DNA of 64,000 nucleotides from Pedobacter nutrimenti (lineage in GTDB: Bacteria; Bacteroidota; Bacteroidia; Sphingobacteriales; Sphingobacteriaceae), in contig NZ_QKLU01000004.1 in NCBI RefSeq assembly GCF_003208655.1, positions 372,001-436,000 of the forward strand. The letters run 5' to 3'. Shown piece by piece: positions 24,276 to 32,620 of the stretch. Below the pieces are notes generated by a model. It searched no databases and was not told the DNA's origin. It was given only the letters and a program-made list of their open reading frames with translations. The translations under genes and the position numbers were made by a program. Numbering within the stretch: position 1 is the stretch's first letter; each line of letters starts with the position of its first letter.

Positions 24276-24306
24276 CTCGACGAACAGGCAAATCCCCTCG
24301 ACGAAC
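24276..24306 (-). promoter_or_regulatory. Direct repeat resembling a LytTR binding site
   Basis: On the minus strand GTTCGTCGAG occurs twice with a 21-bp period (complements at 24276-24285 and 24297-24306). The core GTTCGTC matches the AlgR-type LytTR consensus CCGTTCGTC, and two helical turns of spacing fits a dimeric LytTR regulator. It lies about 105 bases upstream of the DUF2807 start. Confidence 0.55.
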
Positions 24307-24420
24307 TGCCGGATTAATTTTCAACTCATTGAAAAACAAGCAAAAACAAATCAAAAAAGCCTTAAATTTCTTTAAAGCTTTTTCATATTCACTTAACATT
24401 AGTGTCGTATAACTGCCCGG

Positions 24421-24954
24421 TTACCGGCCCTTCACCAAAGACAAAAAGGAGTTTAAAAATTTGTCCATCCGTTCTGCATAACCCGGGTCTACCAGGCTGC
24501 CATCGTTAAAGGTTTTCTGAACAGAAGGGGTCAACAAAAATTGGGGACAAACTATACCGTTTAATTTTAAGCTGTATTGCTGCAGATTTTTAATGGCATT
24601 GATGCCTCCGAGTACCCCGCTGGATACCCCGACAAGACCAAATATTTTACCGGAATACTCTTTAAAAAAGTAATCCATGCTATTTTTAAGGCTCCCAGGG
24701 TAACTTGCGTTGTGTTCCGGGGAAACAATCAAAAAGGCATCTGTAGCCAATAATTTCAAATGAAGGTCCTGGAGTACATAGTCCGGATTTTCCTGTTCAG
24801 CAAAAACAGCGGTAAGCAAGGGCAGGTTACTTTCTTTAATGTCCCAGATCCAGTTGCTGACCGCTAATTTGTTTAGCTGTTGCTGTGCGTACTGGGCGAC
24901 CTGATGGGATTGCCTTGCCGGCCGGGCACTGCCCGAAATGATAGCGATGTTCAT
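24421..24954 (-). CDS. NAD(P)H-dependent FMN reductase family protein
   Basis: A 177-residue flavodoxin-fold protein. The start MNIAIISGSARPARQSHQVA is the phosphate-binding SGSxR turn of the NADPH-dependent FMN reductase family. SPEHNASYPGSLKNSMDYF is the second signature near the flavin (SPEYNxSxPGxLKNxLD), and GVSSGVLGGINAIKNLQ the third. The enzyme reduces flavins, quinones or similar acceptors with NAD(P)H; chromate or azo reduction is known for relatives but not shown here. It is transcribed alone and divergent from the ABC genes at 25129. Confidence 0.85.
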   Translation of the reverse strand: MNIAIISGSARPARQSHQVAQYAQQQLNKLAVSNWIWDIKESNLPLLTAVFAEQENPDYVLQDLHLKLLATDAFLIVSPEHNASYPGSLKNSMDYFFKEYSGKIFGLVGVSSGVLGGINAIKNLQQYSLKLNGIVCPQFLLTPSVQKTFNDGSLVDPGYAERMDKFLNSFLSLVKGR

Positions 24955-25128
24955 ATGTGGGTTCTCTATTGGTTATGACCGACCTAATTTACACATACAA
25001 ACCCTGATAAAGAAGCTTTAATTATTTAATCTTCCCCTACATTTTATATAAATAATAGAAAGCCACAACAATTTTTATTGTTTCTTTGTATTAATATTGT
25101 AATTACAATCAGTTTAACTTTCTAATAA

Positions 25129-25863
25129 ATGAATTTCACAAACTTTGGCAAGTATATCCTGCTTTTAAAAGCCGTATTCAGAAAACCTGAAAAAGGCAAG
25201 ATATATTTGAAAGCTATATTTCAGCAGATGGACTTCATCGGTGTAGGCTCTCTTGGACTGATCAGTATCATTGCTACATTTATTGGAGCGGTAATGACTT
25301 TACAGATTGCTTTCCAGCTGGTTAGTGATTTTATTCCAAAGACCGTTATTGGTTCGGTAACCAGGGACTCCAGTATCCTGGAATTAAGCCCAACCATCAG
25401 TGCCATCGTACTGGCGGGTAAAATAGGCTCGGCAATTTCTTCAGAAATCGGGACCATGCGCGTCACCGAACAAATAGATGCCCTTGAAATTATGGGCATC
25501 AATTCCCCGGGTTATCTGATCCTGCCAAAAATACTTGCGGGGGTGACCATGGTGCCCTTACTGGTTATTTTTGCCATGGTCCTGAGTATTTCCGGTGGTT
25601 ATATCGGCGGTACTTTATCAGGCGCAGTTTCGCCGGCTGAATACATTCAGGGGATCACTACAGATTTTAACCCCTATACCATTACCGTTTCACTGGTAAA
25701 AGCTTTTGTTTTTGGTTTTATCATCACTTCGGTACCAGCTTATGAAGGCTTTTACGTAAAGGGCGGCGCCCTTGAGGTTGCCCAGGCCAGTACCAGGGCG
25801 GTTGTGATCAGCTGTATTGCGATCCTGGCCTGTGATTACATTGTAACCGGACTATTATTATGA
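25129..25863 (+). CDS. MlaE/YrbE-type ABC transporter permease
   Basis: A 244-residue integral membrane protein with about five helices. The MlaE family pattern is clear: FIGVGSLGLISIIATFIGAV, then the conserved ELSPTISAIVLAGKIGSAIS and EIGTMRVTEQIDALEIMGI, followed by PGYLILPKILAGVTMVPLLV. Permeases of this family move phospholipids between the membranes with an ATPase and an MCE protein. The stop overlaps the ATPase gene by 4 bases. No MCE substrate-binding gene is next to it, which normally completes the transporter; it may be encoded elsewhere. Confidence 0.9.
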   Translation: MNFTNFGKYILLLKAVFRKPEKGKIYLKAIFQQMDFIGVGSLGLISIIATFIGAVMTLQIAFQLVSDFIPKTVIGSVTRDSSILELSPTISAIVLAGKIGSAISSEIGTMRVTEQIDALEIMGINSPGYLILPKILAGVTMVPLLVIFAMVLSISGGYIGGTLSGAVSPAEYIQGITTDFNPYTITVSLVKAFVFGFIITSVPAYEGFYVKGGALEVAQASTRAVVISCIAILACDYIVTGLLL

Positions 25864-26612
25864 TCGAAATCAAAGATATCCACAAGTCCTTTGGCGACAA
25901 CGAAGTTTTAAAAGGTATTTCAGGTAAATTCGAAGAAGGCGTAACCAATCTGATTATCGGAGGCTCGGGTTCAGGAAAAACAACCCTGCTGAAATGCATG
26001 ATCGGCCTGCACCATCCCGAAATCGGAACCGTAGAATACGATGGCAGGGAATTCACCAAAATGACTTTTGAAGAAAGAATTGAAATCCGTAAGGAAATCG
26101 GCATGCTTTTTCAGGGCTCTGCACTTTTCGATTCCATGACAGTTGAAGAGAACATCATGTTTCCGCTGAACATGTTTACCGATCAGCCAAGAAGTGAAAA
26201 ACTGGACCGGGTAAATTTCTGTCTGGAACGGGTAAACCTGGAGGGCAAAAACAAGCTTTACCCGGCCGAACTTTCGGGGGGGATGAAAAAACGGGTAGGT
26301 ATTGCCCGCGCCATTGCCATGAACCCCAAATACCTGTTTTGCGATGAGCCCAACTCGGGTCTGGACCCTAAAACCTCTATCGTTATCGATGAACTGATTA
26401 AGGAGCTGACCGAGGAATACAAAACCACCACTATTGTGGTTACCCACGATATGAACTCGGTAATGGGTATTGGTGACTACATCATGTTCCTTCATGAAGG
26501 AAAAAAATTCTGGGAAGGTTCCAACAAGGAAATTGCCCATACAGACATCCAGGAATTAAACGATTTCGTTTTTGCCAGCCGTTTTATGAAGGCCGCAAAA
26601 GAGAAATTTTAA
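25860..26612 (+). CDS. MlaF-type ABC transporter ATP-binding protein
   Basis: A 250-residue ATPase that starts inside the permease gene (ATGA overlap). Walker A GGSGSGKTTL, Q-loop GMLFQGSALFDSMTVEEN, signature LSGGMKKRVGIARAI, Walker B YLFCDEPNSGLDP and switch VVTHD are all intact. GSALFDSMTV is typical of MlaF. It drives the adjacent permease in lipid transport across the envelope, probably for outer-membrane asymmetry. Confidence 0.92.
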   Translation: MIEIKDIHKSFGDNEVLKGISGKFEEGVTNLIIGGSGSGKTTLLKCMIGLHHPEIGTVEYDGREFTKMTFEERIEIRKEIGMLFQGSALFDSMTVEENIMFPLNMFTDQPRSEKLDRVNFCLERVNLEGKNKLYPAELSGGMKKRVGIARAIAMNPKYLFCDEPNSGLDPKTSIVIDELIKELTEEYKTTTIVVTHDMNSVMGIGDYIMFLHEGKKFWEGSNKEIAHTDIQELNDFVFASRFMKAAKEKF

Positions 26613-26618
26613 AAATAA

Positions 26619-27518
26619 ATGAGTACAAATATAGATATGATAAGCCTGTTAACCCCCACACACTGGAAAGATTATGAGCTGATTGATTGTGGTGACTTTG
26701 AGAAGCTGGAACGCTTTGGCAACCTGATCCTGTGCAGACCTGAGCCACAGGCCGTCTGGAAAAAAACACTTTCCGAGCAGCAGTGGAAAAAACAAACACA
26801 CATCCGGTTCAAAGGCCGTACAGCAACTACAGGTGAGTGGATTAAAAGTAGCCAGCAACTCCCCGAAAGGTGGAATGTTGAATATAAAAATGACGACGTT
26901 CAGATTAACCTGCGCTTAGGCCTCACCTCTTTTAAGCACGTTGGGGTGTTCCCCGAGCAGGCGGTCAACTGGGATTACATTTCTTCCTGTGTTAAACGTT
27001 TTAAAACACCCGCGCCTAAAGTATTAAATCTATTTGCCTATACAGGTGCCGCTTCCCTGATTGCTAAAGCAGCAGGTGCCGACACGACCCATGTCGACTC
27101 CATTAAACAGGTGGTAAACTGGGCCAATGAAAACCAGGAGCTTTCCAAACTGAAAGATGTCCGCTGGGTGGTGGAAGATGCCCTCAAATTTGTAAAGAGA
27201 GAACTCAAAAGAGGCAAAAAATACAATGGTATTATCCTGGACCCACCGGCTTTTGGCCATGGCCCTAACGGGGAAAAATGGAAACTCGAAGACCATATCC
27301 AGGAAATGATGCAGGATGTGGTCCAGCTGCTGGATGAAAAAGAACACTTCCTGATCCTGAATACCTATTCCCTTGGTTTTTCTTCTGTTATTGTAGAGAA
27401 CCTGATCAAAACGTCTTTCCCGCAGGTAAAAAACCTCGAAACCGGCGAACTGTATTTACAGGCCACCTCAGGAATTAAATTGCCTTTAGGTGTTTTTGGA
27501 AAATTCAACAGTTTTTAA
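26619..27518 (+). CDS. Class I SAM-dependent methyltransferase, RlmI-like
   Basis: A 299-residue protein. The N-terminus (WKDYELIDCGDFEKLERFGN) and the middle (HVGVFPEQAVNWDYI) match the Bacteroidota family annotated as class I SAM-dependent rRNA methyltransferases. SAM motifs are visible: VLNLFAYTGAASLIAKAAGA (motif I), DSIKQVVNWANEN and the catalytic-type LDPPAFGHGPNG (motif IV, NPP-like). Related RlmI/RlmK enzymes methylate 23S rRNA cytosine or guanine; the target here is not known. It begins 6 bases after the MlaF-type gene and ends at a terminator. Confidence 0.85.
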   Translation: MSTNIDMISLLTPTHWKDYELIDCGDFEKLERFGNLILCRPEPQAVWKKTLSEQQWKKQTHIRFKGRTATTGEWIKSSQQLPERWNVEYKNDDVQINLRLGLTSFKHVGVFPEQAVNWDYISSCVKRFKTPAPKVLNLFAYTGAASLIAKAAGADTTHVDSIKQVVNWANENQELSKLKDVRWVVEDALKFVKRELKRGKKYNGIILDPPAFGHGPNGEKWKLEDHIQEMMQDVVQLLDEKEHFLILNTYSLGFSSVIVENLIKTSFPQVKNLETGELYLQATSGIKLPLGVFGKFNSF

Positions 27519-27535
27519 ATATTCCATATTCAAAT

Positions 27536-27569
27536 AAAAAGGCCCTGGAAATTAATCCCGGGCCTTTTT
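27536..27569 (+). terminator. Intrinsic terminator
   Basis: AAAAAGGCCC and GGGCCTTTTT pair around an AT-rich loop with a T tail, just after the methyltransferase stop and convergent to the heme operon end at 27626. Confidence 0.8.
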
Positions 27570-27625
27570 ATTTATTACACACACTTAATACACGGATATA
27601 TAAACGGCAATCCGGCCGTTTTGTT

Positions 27626-28654
27626 TTAAAAAATTACAGCCAGTTCATTTGCGGTCATTCTCCAGTTTTCATTTTCGGGAATTCCGGGCTTACGTTTGCC
27701 AAAAAACTGTACAATGATATTCCCCTGGGCATCAAAAACCTCTATGCTGGTTACAATTCCATCTTCAGTTGGTTTTTTCACCAACCAGACCGCATCAATA
27801 CCATCTTCACGCAAATGCAGGTTAAACTCCGGGTCCAGTACATTAAACCACGGTCCTGTTTCCAGCAGTTTTTTAACCAGGCCCGTGTGGATTTGTATGC
27901 ATCCGGCACTGCCGGTAAAAACCATCACTTCCAGATCGGTTTCAGAGGCTTTGTGTAAAATACTTTTCAACGAATCTTTAGTGATCTGACTGGCATAACC
28001 CACCGGGGCCAAACGCAATCCCTGCATCCGGCTTACACCAAAATTCCGCAGCATTCCATGAAATTCATGGGTATCTTTTAAATTCAGCCAGGCTGTTCTG
28101 AACCCTTCCGCATCTATTTCTGCATCTGCTTTTTCCACAGCAGGCTGTGCAGCAGCTGTAATTTCCAGAGGATTATGCTGCTGCTGAGCTGTATAAGTGG
28201 AAACCAGTTTTTCATAAGCAGCTGCATCACTTTGTTCGGTCATATAAATTTTGTGTACCGCAGCACCATCCTTACCAAAAAACTGCAAACTTTTACGGCC
28301 ATTTTCATCTACCGCAAAACCAGACTTCCACTGGCTCATAAATAAACGCAAGTCTATATCCGGGTTAACGGCCAGTCCCATACTGCCCTGGAAGGATACT
28401 TTTTTATAAATCCCTTTACGTTCATGTACACAGTGGTCGTTGCGGGTCAGCGCCATCACATAACCCAGGCTTTCCACCTCCTTCAGGATCGCTTGAAAAT
28501 CGTCTGTTAAACGAATGGCCGAGCTGCCGACTGTAGTTGCAATCAGTTCGGCTTCCGATACGCCCAGCTGCTGGGCCGCATCCCTGATCCTTACTTTTGG
28601 GTTTTCAGCTTTGAAAGTTTCCCATTGACTTTTAAGTTCTATGATATGTTCCAT
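27626..28654 (-). CDS. hmuS: Hemin-degrading/heme-binding protein HmuS-like
   Basis: A 342-residue cytoplasmic protein with the tandem-repeat layout of the HmuS/HemS/ChuS family. The first half starts with WETFKAENPKVRIRDAAQQLG and SEAELIATTVG and contains MALTRNDHCVHERKGIYKKV; the second half repeats the design (LRNFGVSRMQGLRLA, EVMVFTGSAGCIQIHTGLVKK, NVLDPEFNLHLREDGIDAVW). These proteins receive heme from the ABC transporter and bind or degrade it. It is the last gene of the heme locus, 72 bases after hmuV, and no other hemO-like gene is near. Confidence 0.9.
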   Translation of the reverse strand: MEHIIELKSQWETFKAENPKVRIRDAAQQLGVSEAELIATTVGSSAIRLTDDFQAILKEVESLGYVMALTRNDHCVHERKGIYKKVSFQGSMGLAVNPDIDLRLFMSQWKSGFAVDENGRKSLQFFGKDGAAVHKIYMTEQSDAAAYEKLVSTYTAQQQHNPLEITAAAQPAVEKADAEIDAEGFRTAWLNLKDTHEFHGMLRNFGVSRMQGLRLAPVGYASQITKDSLKSILHKASETDLEVMVFTGSAGCIQIHTGLVKKLLETGPWFNVLDPEFNLHLREDGIDAVWLVKKPTEDGIVTSIEVFDAQGNIIVQFFGKRKPGIPENENWRMTANELAVIF

Positions 28655-28726
28655 ATGTTCTTTTAATTTTTTAATCCTCTTTTATATAACGTAAAATTCT
28701 GTTCAGATTTATTTCCCTGGCGCATT

Positions 28727-29509
28727 TTAACTTCCCACAGTTGCCGGAACCACCAGCGGGCAACTGTAACCTTCACATGGCATCAGTTTCACTTTAATGC
28801 TAAAAGTCTCATGGATATTTTCACAACTGATGACCTCTATAGGATGACCATAAGCAACTTTTTTCCCTTCTTTTAACATCAATATCTTATCGGCAAAACG
28901 GGAGGCAAAATTGATGTCGTGCAAAATACAAACCACACAGAAGCCCCGGTCTGCAAGCGACCTGGCCAGTTCCATAATTTGTTGCTGGTACAACAGGTCC
29001 AGTCCGTTGGTGGGTTCGTCCAGCAGCAAACATGCCTTTTGGGTGTCATAAATCTGCGCCAACACCCGCGAAAGCTGTACCCTTTGTTGTTCCCCGCCCG
29101 ACAAAGTATTGTAATCCCGGCCTGCCAGATGCAAAATTCCGGTTTCTTCCATCACCTGTTGCACAATCTTTAGGTCCTGTTCCTGAGGTCGCTGGTCAAA
29201 ATGCGGATAACGTCCCATCATCACCAGTTCTTCCACAACAAAAGAAACAGACAGGGTATTGTGCTGGGAAAGGACTGCCCTGGTCCGGGCCAGTTCTGCC
29301 AGCTTATAACTGTCCAGGTCTACGCCATGGAGTAAAATATGTCCTGCAGACGGCTGGATTTCCCTGCAGAGTAATTTCATCAGCGTGCTTTTTCCAGCTC
29401 CATTGGCACCCAGAACGGCCAATAGTTCTCCTGATTTGACTTCAAAACTTAAATCATCGACCAGTTTCCTCGTTCCTACCTTGTACTGCAGGTTTCTCAC
29501 TTTAATCAT
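28727..29509 (-). CDS. hmuV: Heme ABC transporter ATP-binding protein
   Basis: A 260-residue ABC ATPase of the FecE/HmuV type. Walker A GANGAGKSTLMKLLC, Q-loop VLSQHNTLSV, signature LSGGEQQRVQLSRVLAQI, Walker B CLLLDEPTNGLD and H-switch ILHDINFASRF are complete. It overlaps hmuU by 4 bases, so the two are co-translated. It powers heme import from the periplasm. Confidence 0.93.
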   Translation of the reverse strand: MIKVRNLQYKVGTRKLVDDLSFEVKSGELLAVLGANGAGKSTLMKLLCREIQPSAGHILLHGVDLDSYKLAELARTRAVLSQHNTLSVSFVVEELVMMGRYPHFDQRPQEQDLKIVQQVMEETGILHLAGRDYNTLSGGEQQRVQLSRVLAQIYDTQKACLLLDEPTNGLDLLYQQQIMELARSLADRGFCVVCILHDINFASRFADKILMLKEGKKVAYGHPIEVISCENIHETFSIKVKLMPCEGYSCPLVVPATVGS

Positions 29510-30555
29510 GGGATGTGTCTTTTATTGCGTTCAGAAATGATAATATAAATAAATACCGGGGTACCAATAATTGCAGTTAAAATACCAATAGGCAATTCCG
29601 CTGGGGCCACCAGGGTCCTGGCCACCAAATCAGCCAGACAAAGCAATGCCGCCCCTAAAAGGGCCGAACCCGGAATAATCAGGCGATGATCTGCACCAAA
29701 AGCCATTCTTAAAATGTGTGGGATAATCAGGCCGATAAAACCGATTACCCCCGCCACAGCTACTGAAGCACCCACAGCCATTGTTGCCAGAATGATCACC
29801 AGGAATTTCACCCTTTTGATGTTGATTCCCATATGCAGTGCCTGGGCTTCACCCAGAGCAAAAGCATTCAAGGCCTTGGCCATAAAAGGCAAAACCAAAA
29901 CCGGTACCAGAACAAAAGGCAACAATGTACTCACCATTGTCCAGCTGGCCCCTCCCAGACTGCCCAGGTTCCAGAAAACAATGTTTCTGAGTTGGGCCTC
30001 TGTAGACATATAGGTCAGCAAACCAATAAAGGAATAGGCCAGGGCATTAATGGCAATTCCGGCCAGCAATACACTGGTAATATTGGTTTTACCATTTTTC
30101 ATGCCAATACGGTATACAATCAATGTGGTTAAGCCCGCTCCTATAAAAGCGGCTATAGAAAGTGCATAGGCACCCAAAGCCCCCAACAACGCTCTGAAAA
30201 AATTCAGCTCCAGTACAATCATCATCACTGCGAACAGCGTTGCACCGGCAGAAATGCCAATTAAACCTGGCTCTGCGAGGGGATTACGGAACAAGCCCTG
30301 GATTACGGCACCAGACACCCCCAGGGCCGCACCAACGAGTAATCCCAGTACCACCCTGGGCAAACGGATGTTTAAAAAAACAGCGGCCTGCTGATCCTGA
30401 AAACGGGCCGTATTTGAGAGTCCTGTATAATAGCTAAACATAGACATCAGCTCAGAAAAGCTGATCCTCACCGCCCCTATACAGGAAGAAAGTACCACCA
30501 CCACCAGCAGAAAAATCAACAACAACAATAAAATCAGTCCATTTTTTTTACTCAC
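29506..30555 (-). CDS. hmuU: Heme ABC transporter permease (FecCD family)
   Basis: A 349-residue FecCD permease with about ten helices. Family signatures: RLPRVVLGLLVGAALGVSGA near the N-terminus, NPLAEPGLIGISAGATL, and GVIGFIGLIIPHILRMAFGADHR near the C-terminus. It carries heme through the inner membrane with HmuT and HmuV. It overlaps hmuV and hmuT by 4 bases each, giving one tightly coupled operon. Confidence 0.93.
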   Translation of the reverse strand: MSKKNGLILLLLLIFLLVVVVLSSCIGAVRISFSELMSMFSYYTGLSNTARFQDQQAAVFLNIRLPRVVLGLLVGAALGVSGAVIQGLFRNPLAEPGLIGISAGATLFAVMMIVLELNFFRALLGALGAYALSIAAFIGAGLTTLIVYRIGMKNGKTNITSVLLAGIAINALAYSFIGLLTYMSTEAQLRNIVFWNLGSLGGASWTMVSTLLPFVLVPVLVLPFMAKALNAFALGEAQALHMGINIKRVKFLVIILATMAVGASVAVAGVIGFIGLIIPHILRMAFGADHRLIIPGSALLGAALLCLADLVARTLVAPAELPIGILTAIIGTPVFIYIIISERNKRHIP

Positions 30556-31412
30556 TTCAATTTCTCCGCTAATTCTTTTACTGCAATACCCAAACGCGGG
30601 CCAAAGCTGGTTAGTAATTCTCCGTCCATGGTGATGATCCGGTTATTTTTACCGGCGCTGGTTTCTTTTACGCCTTGTACCGCTGCCAGTCCTTTTGGAC
30701 CACCAAGACTTTGCAGTCCACCATCAAACAATAAAATCACATCTGGATTGGCTTTTACCAATGCCTCGGCCGTTAAAGGTTTGTACTCTTCAAATTCCGT
30801 TACGGCATTACGTCCGCCGGCCAGTTCGATCATTTTTTCCACCTGGGTACCTTTGCCCCCCACCATCATGGTTCCTGTACCACGGGCATATATAAACAAT
30901 ACAGCAGGTTTTTTGACCAGTGCAATTGCCGGTTTGGCTTTATCCAGATCGGCATCCAGAATTTTAATTAAAGAATCACCCTGGGCGGTTCTGTGTAAGC
31001 TATCGGCCACAGACCGGATCAGTTTTTTGGCGCCTTCAACAGAATAATCCTGGTCCAGCAGCAAGAGCTTTACCCCTGCCGCTTTAAACTGCTCTGTAAT
31101 GGCTGGAGGAAGGTCTTTTTTCATGGCCACCACCAGGTTAGGTTTTAAAGCCAATACACCTTCGGCATTGATGTTCCTGTTGTGCCCTACTTTAGGCTTG
31201 CTTTTTAAGCCATCGGGATAATTACTGGTTACATCTGTTCCGATAATATTTTTTTCCAGTCCTATGGCCGAAATGATTTCACTTACCGGGCCATTTAATG
31301 AAACAATACGGGTACTGTCGGCCAGGGCTTTTTGTTCGTTTTTTTTGGCTCCCCCGTTACAGGCGGCCAGCAGCGCAAGGGACAGGGCTGCAATAGATAA
31401 TTTCAATTTCAT
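30552..31412 (-). CDS. hmuT: Heme ABC transporter substrate-binding lipoprotein
   Basis: A 286-residue periplasmic binding protein of the heme/siderophore type. The signal peptide ends in the lipobox LLAAC, so it is a lipoprotein. Core features: RIVSLNGPVSEIISAIGLEKN, VGHNRNINAEGVLALKPNLVV and LTAEALVKANPDVILLFDGG. It binds heme in the periplasm and delivers it to HmuUV. A terminator-like hairpin at 31447-31475 separates it from hmuY, so it may be expressed below the receptor. Confidence 0.9.
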   Translation of the reverse strand: MKLKLSIAALSLALLAACNGGAKKNEQKALADSTRIVSLNGPVSEIISAIGLEKNIIGTDVTSNYPDGLKSKPKVGHNRNINAEGVLALKPNLVVAMKKDLPPAITEQFKAAGVKLLLLDQDYSVEGAKKLIRSVADSLHRTAQGDSLIKILDADLDKAKPAIALVKKPAVLFIYARGTGTMMVGGKGTQVEKMIELAGGRNAVTEFEEYKPLTAEALVKANPDVILLFDGGLQSLGGPKGLAAVQGVKETSAGKNNRIITMDGELLTSFGPRLGIAVKELAEKLK

Positions 31413-31446
31413 TTCTTGCTTTGTTTAAAATAGACATTTTATTAAA

Positions 31447-31475
31447 AAAAGGCGCTTCCGGATTCCACCGGAAGC
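31447..31475 (-). terminator. Internal terminator or attenuator in the heme locus
   Basis: GCTTCCGG and CCGGAAGC form an 8-bp perfect stem with a 6-nt loop, followed on the minus strand by GCC and a run of seven T. It lies between hmuY and hmuT, both on the same strand. Confidence 0.72.
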
Positions 31476-31515
31476 AACCTTATCAACTAAACTAACCAGT
31501 TCTTTAATTTCTTAT

Positions 31516-32583
31516 TTACGAGCCTTTTTTTACCAGTTTATATTCAATAACCGGTTTACCACGCTCACCGCCATCATTAGAAATGAAGCTCACAAATTTT
31601 AATTTATAGACATTTCCGCTAGGATCTTTAACCACATAAAAACGGTCCGTTTTTACACCCAATGGTGTACCTGAAGTGATTCTCCATTTACCTGCAATCG
31701 CATCACGGTCGGCAACAAAAGTGGCCGAGGCCAAATCACTTTCTTTAAAATCAGCATAACTCACTTTAGAAGTCAATACTTCAGCGGCCTGCACACCACC
31801 CACAAAATTAATGAGTACAAAGTCCGAGAAAGTATAAGGTATGGTAGCACTGGCTTTATATGTCGATAGCCCCCATTGAATGTCCCAGTTTGCTTTTGCC
31901 GGCTCTACCTCTACAGCACCTTTAACAAAAGAAATGTATTTAAAATTGAAAGCCGCGTCTTTATTAACAGCCAGTGTTTTAAATGTAGTTTCATTAATTT
32001 TCGCATACTGCAAAGTGTAACCATTACCATTGCGGATCACACGGATTTTTTGCCAGCCCCTGTTTTCTGTCGTACCTGCAGCACCACGGTTAACGATATA
32101 AACTTTATTATCGGCATCTGTTGCAGAAACCGTTTTGATGACCGTTCCGGCAAGGTAAGCGGCCACACCACCCTCTACAGGGTCAATGGTCGCAAAACCA
32201 CCTGCACCCTGACCAATGGCAAGCGTATTATCTAGCGCCAATGCCGTTGTATCTGCAGCAGTTACTTTGGTCAGGTCATTTTTATCCAGTGCAATGGCTG
32301 TTGCCCCCATGCTGTGGTTTAAAATCACTTTAAAATCAGTTCCCGAATAAAATCCCAGGTCCCAGGAAGCCCTGGCCACAGCAGTTTGTTTATCGGCGCT
32401 AAAATCAACAAACACGCTATTTCCTGCACTGCTTCCAGCCTCAGCGCCAATCAGTCCGTTTAAAGTAAGTTTACTGCCATCGGACGGAGGTGGGACAACC
32501 ACTATAGGGTCATTATCCTTTTTACAGGAAAGCATTGCTGCGCTTAGGCAGAGACAGGTAAAGATTTTAGAGAAGTTATTCAT
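31516..32583 (-). CDS. hmuY: HmuY family heme-binding lipoprotein
   Basis: A 355-residue protein with a lipoprotein signal (lipobox MLSC) and a Pro-rich linker (VVVPPPSDGSK). The mature part shows the HmuY design: RASWDLGFYSGTDFKVILNHSM, GWQKIRVIRNGNGYTLQYAKI and ANWDIQWGLSTYK, then WRITSGTPLGVKTDRFYVV. HmuY proteins sit on the outer membrane surface, capture heme and hand it to the HmuR receptor. It follows hmuR by 37 bases. Which residues bind heme cannot be told from the sequence alone. Confidence 0.88.
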   Translation of the reverse strand: MNNFSKIFTCLCLSAAMLSCKKDNDPIVVVPPPSDGSKLTLNGLIGAEAGSSAGNSVFVDFSADKQTAVARASWDLGFYSGTDFKVILNHSMGATAIALDKNDLTKVTAADTTALALDNTLAIGQGAGGFATIDPVEGGVAAYLAGTVIKTVSATDADNKVYIVNRGAAGTTENRGWQKIRVIRNGNGYTLQYAKINETTFKTLAVNKDAAFNFKYISFVKGAVEVEPAKANWDIQWGLSTYKASATIPYTFSDFVLINFVGGVQAAEVLTSKVSYADFKESDLASATFVADRDAIAGKWRITSGTPLGVKTDRFYVVKDPSGNVYKLKFVSFISNDGGERGKPVIEYKLVKKGS

Positions 32584-32620
32584 ATTGAATTATTTTTTAT
32601 GTGGTTAATAAATAAAATAC

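Noticed and set aside
25970..26540. Minus-strand ORF opposite the MlaF-type ATPase
   Set aside because: The plus strand carries all ABC ATPase motifs, so the other frame is a shadow.
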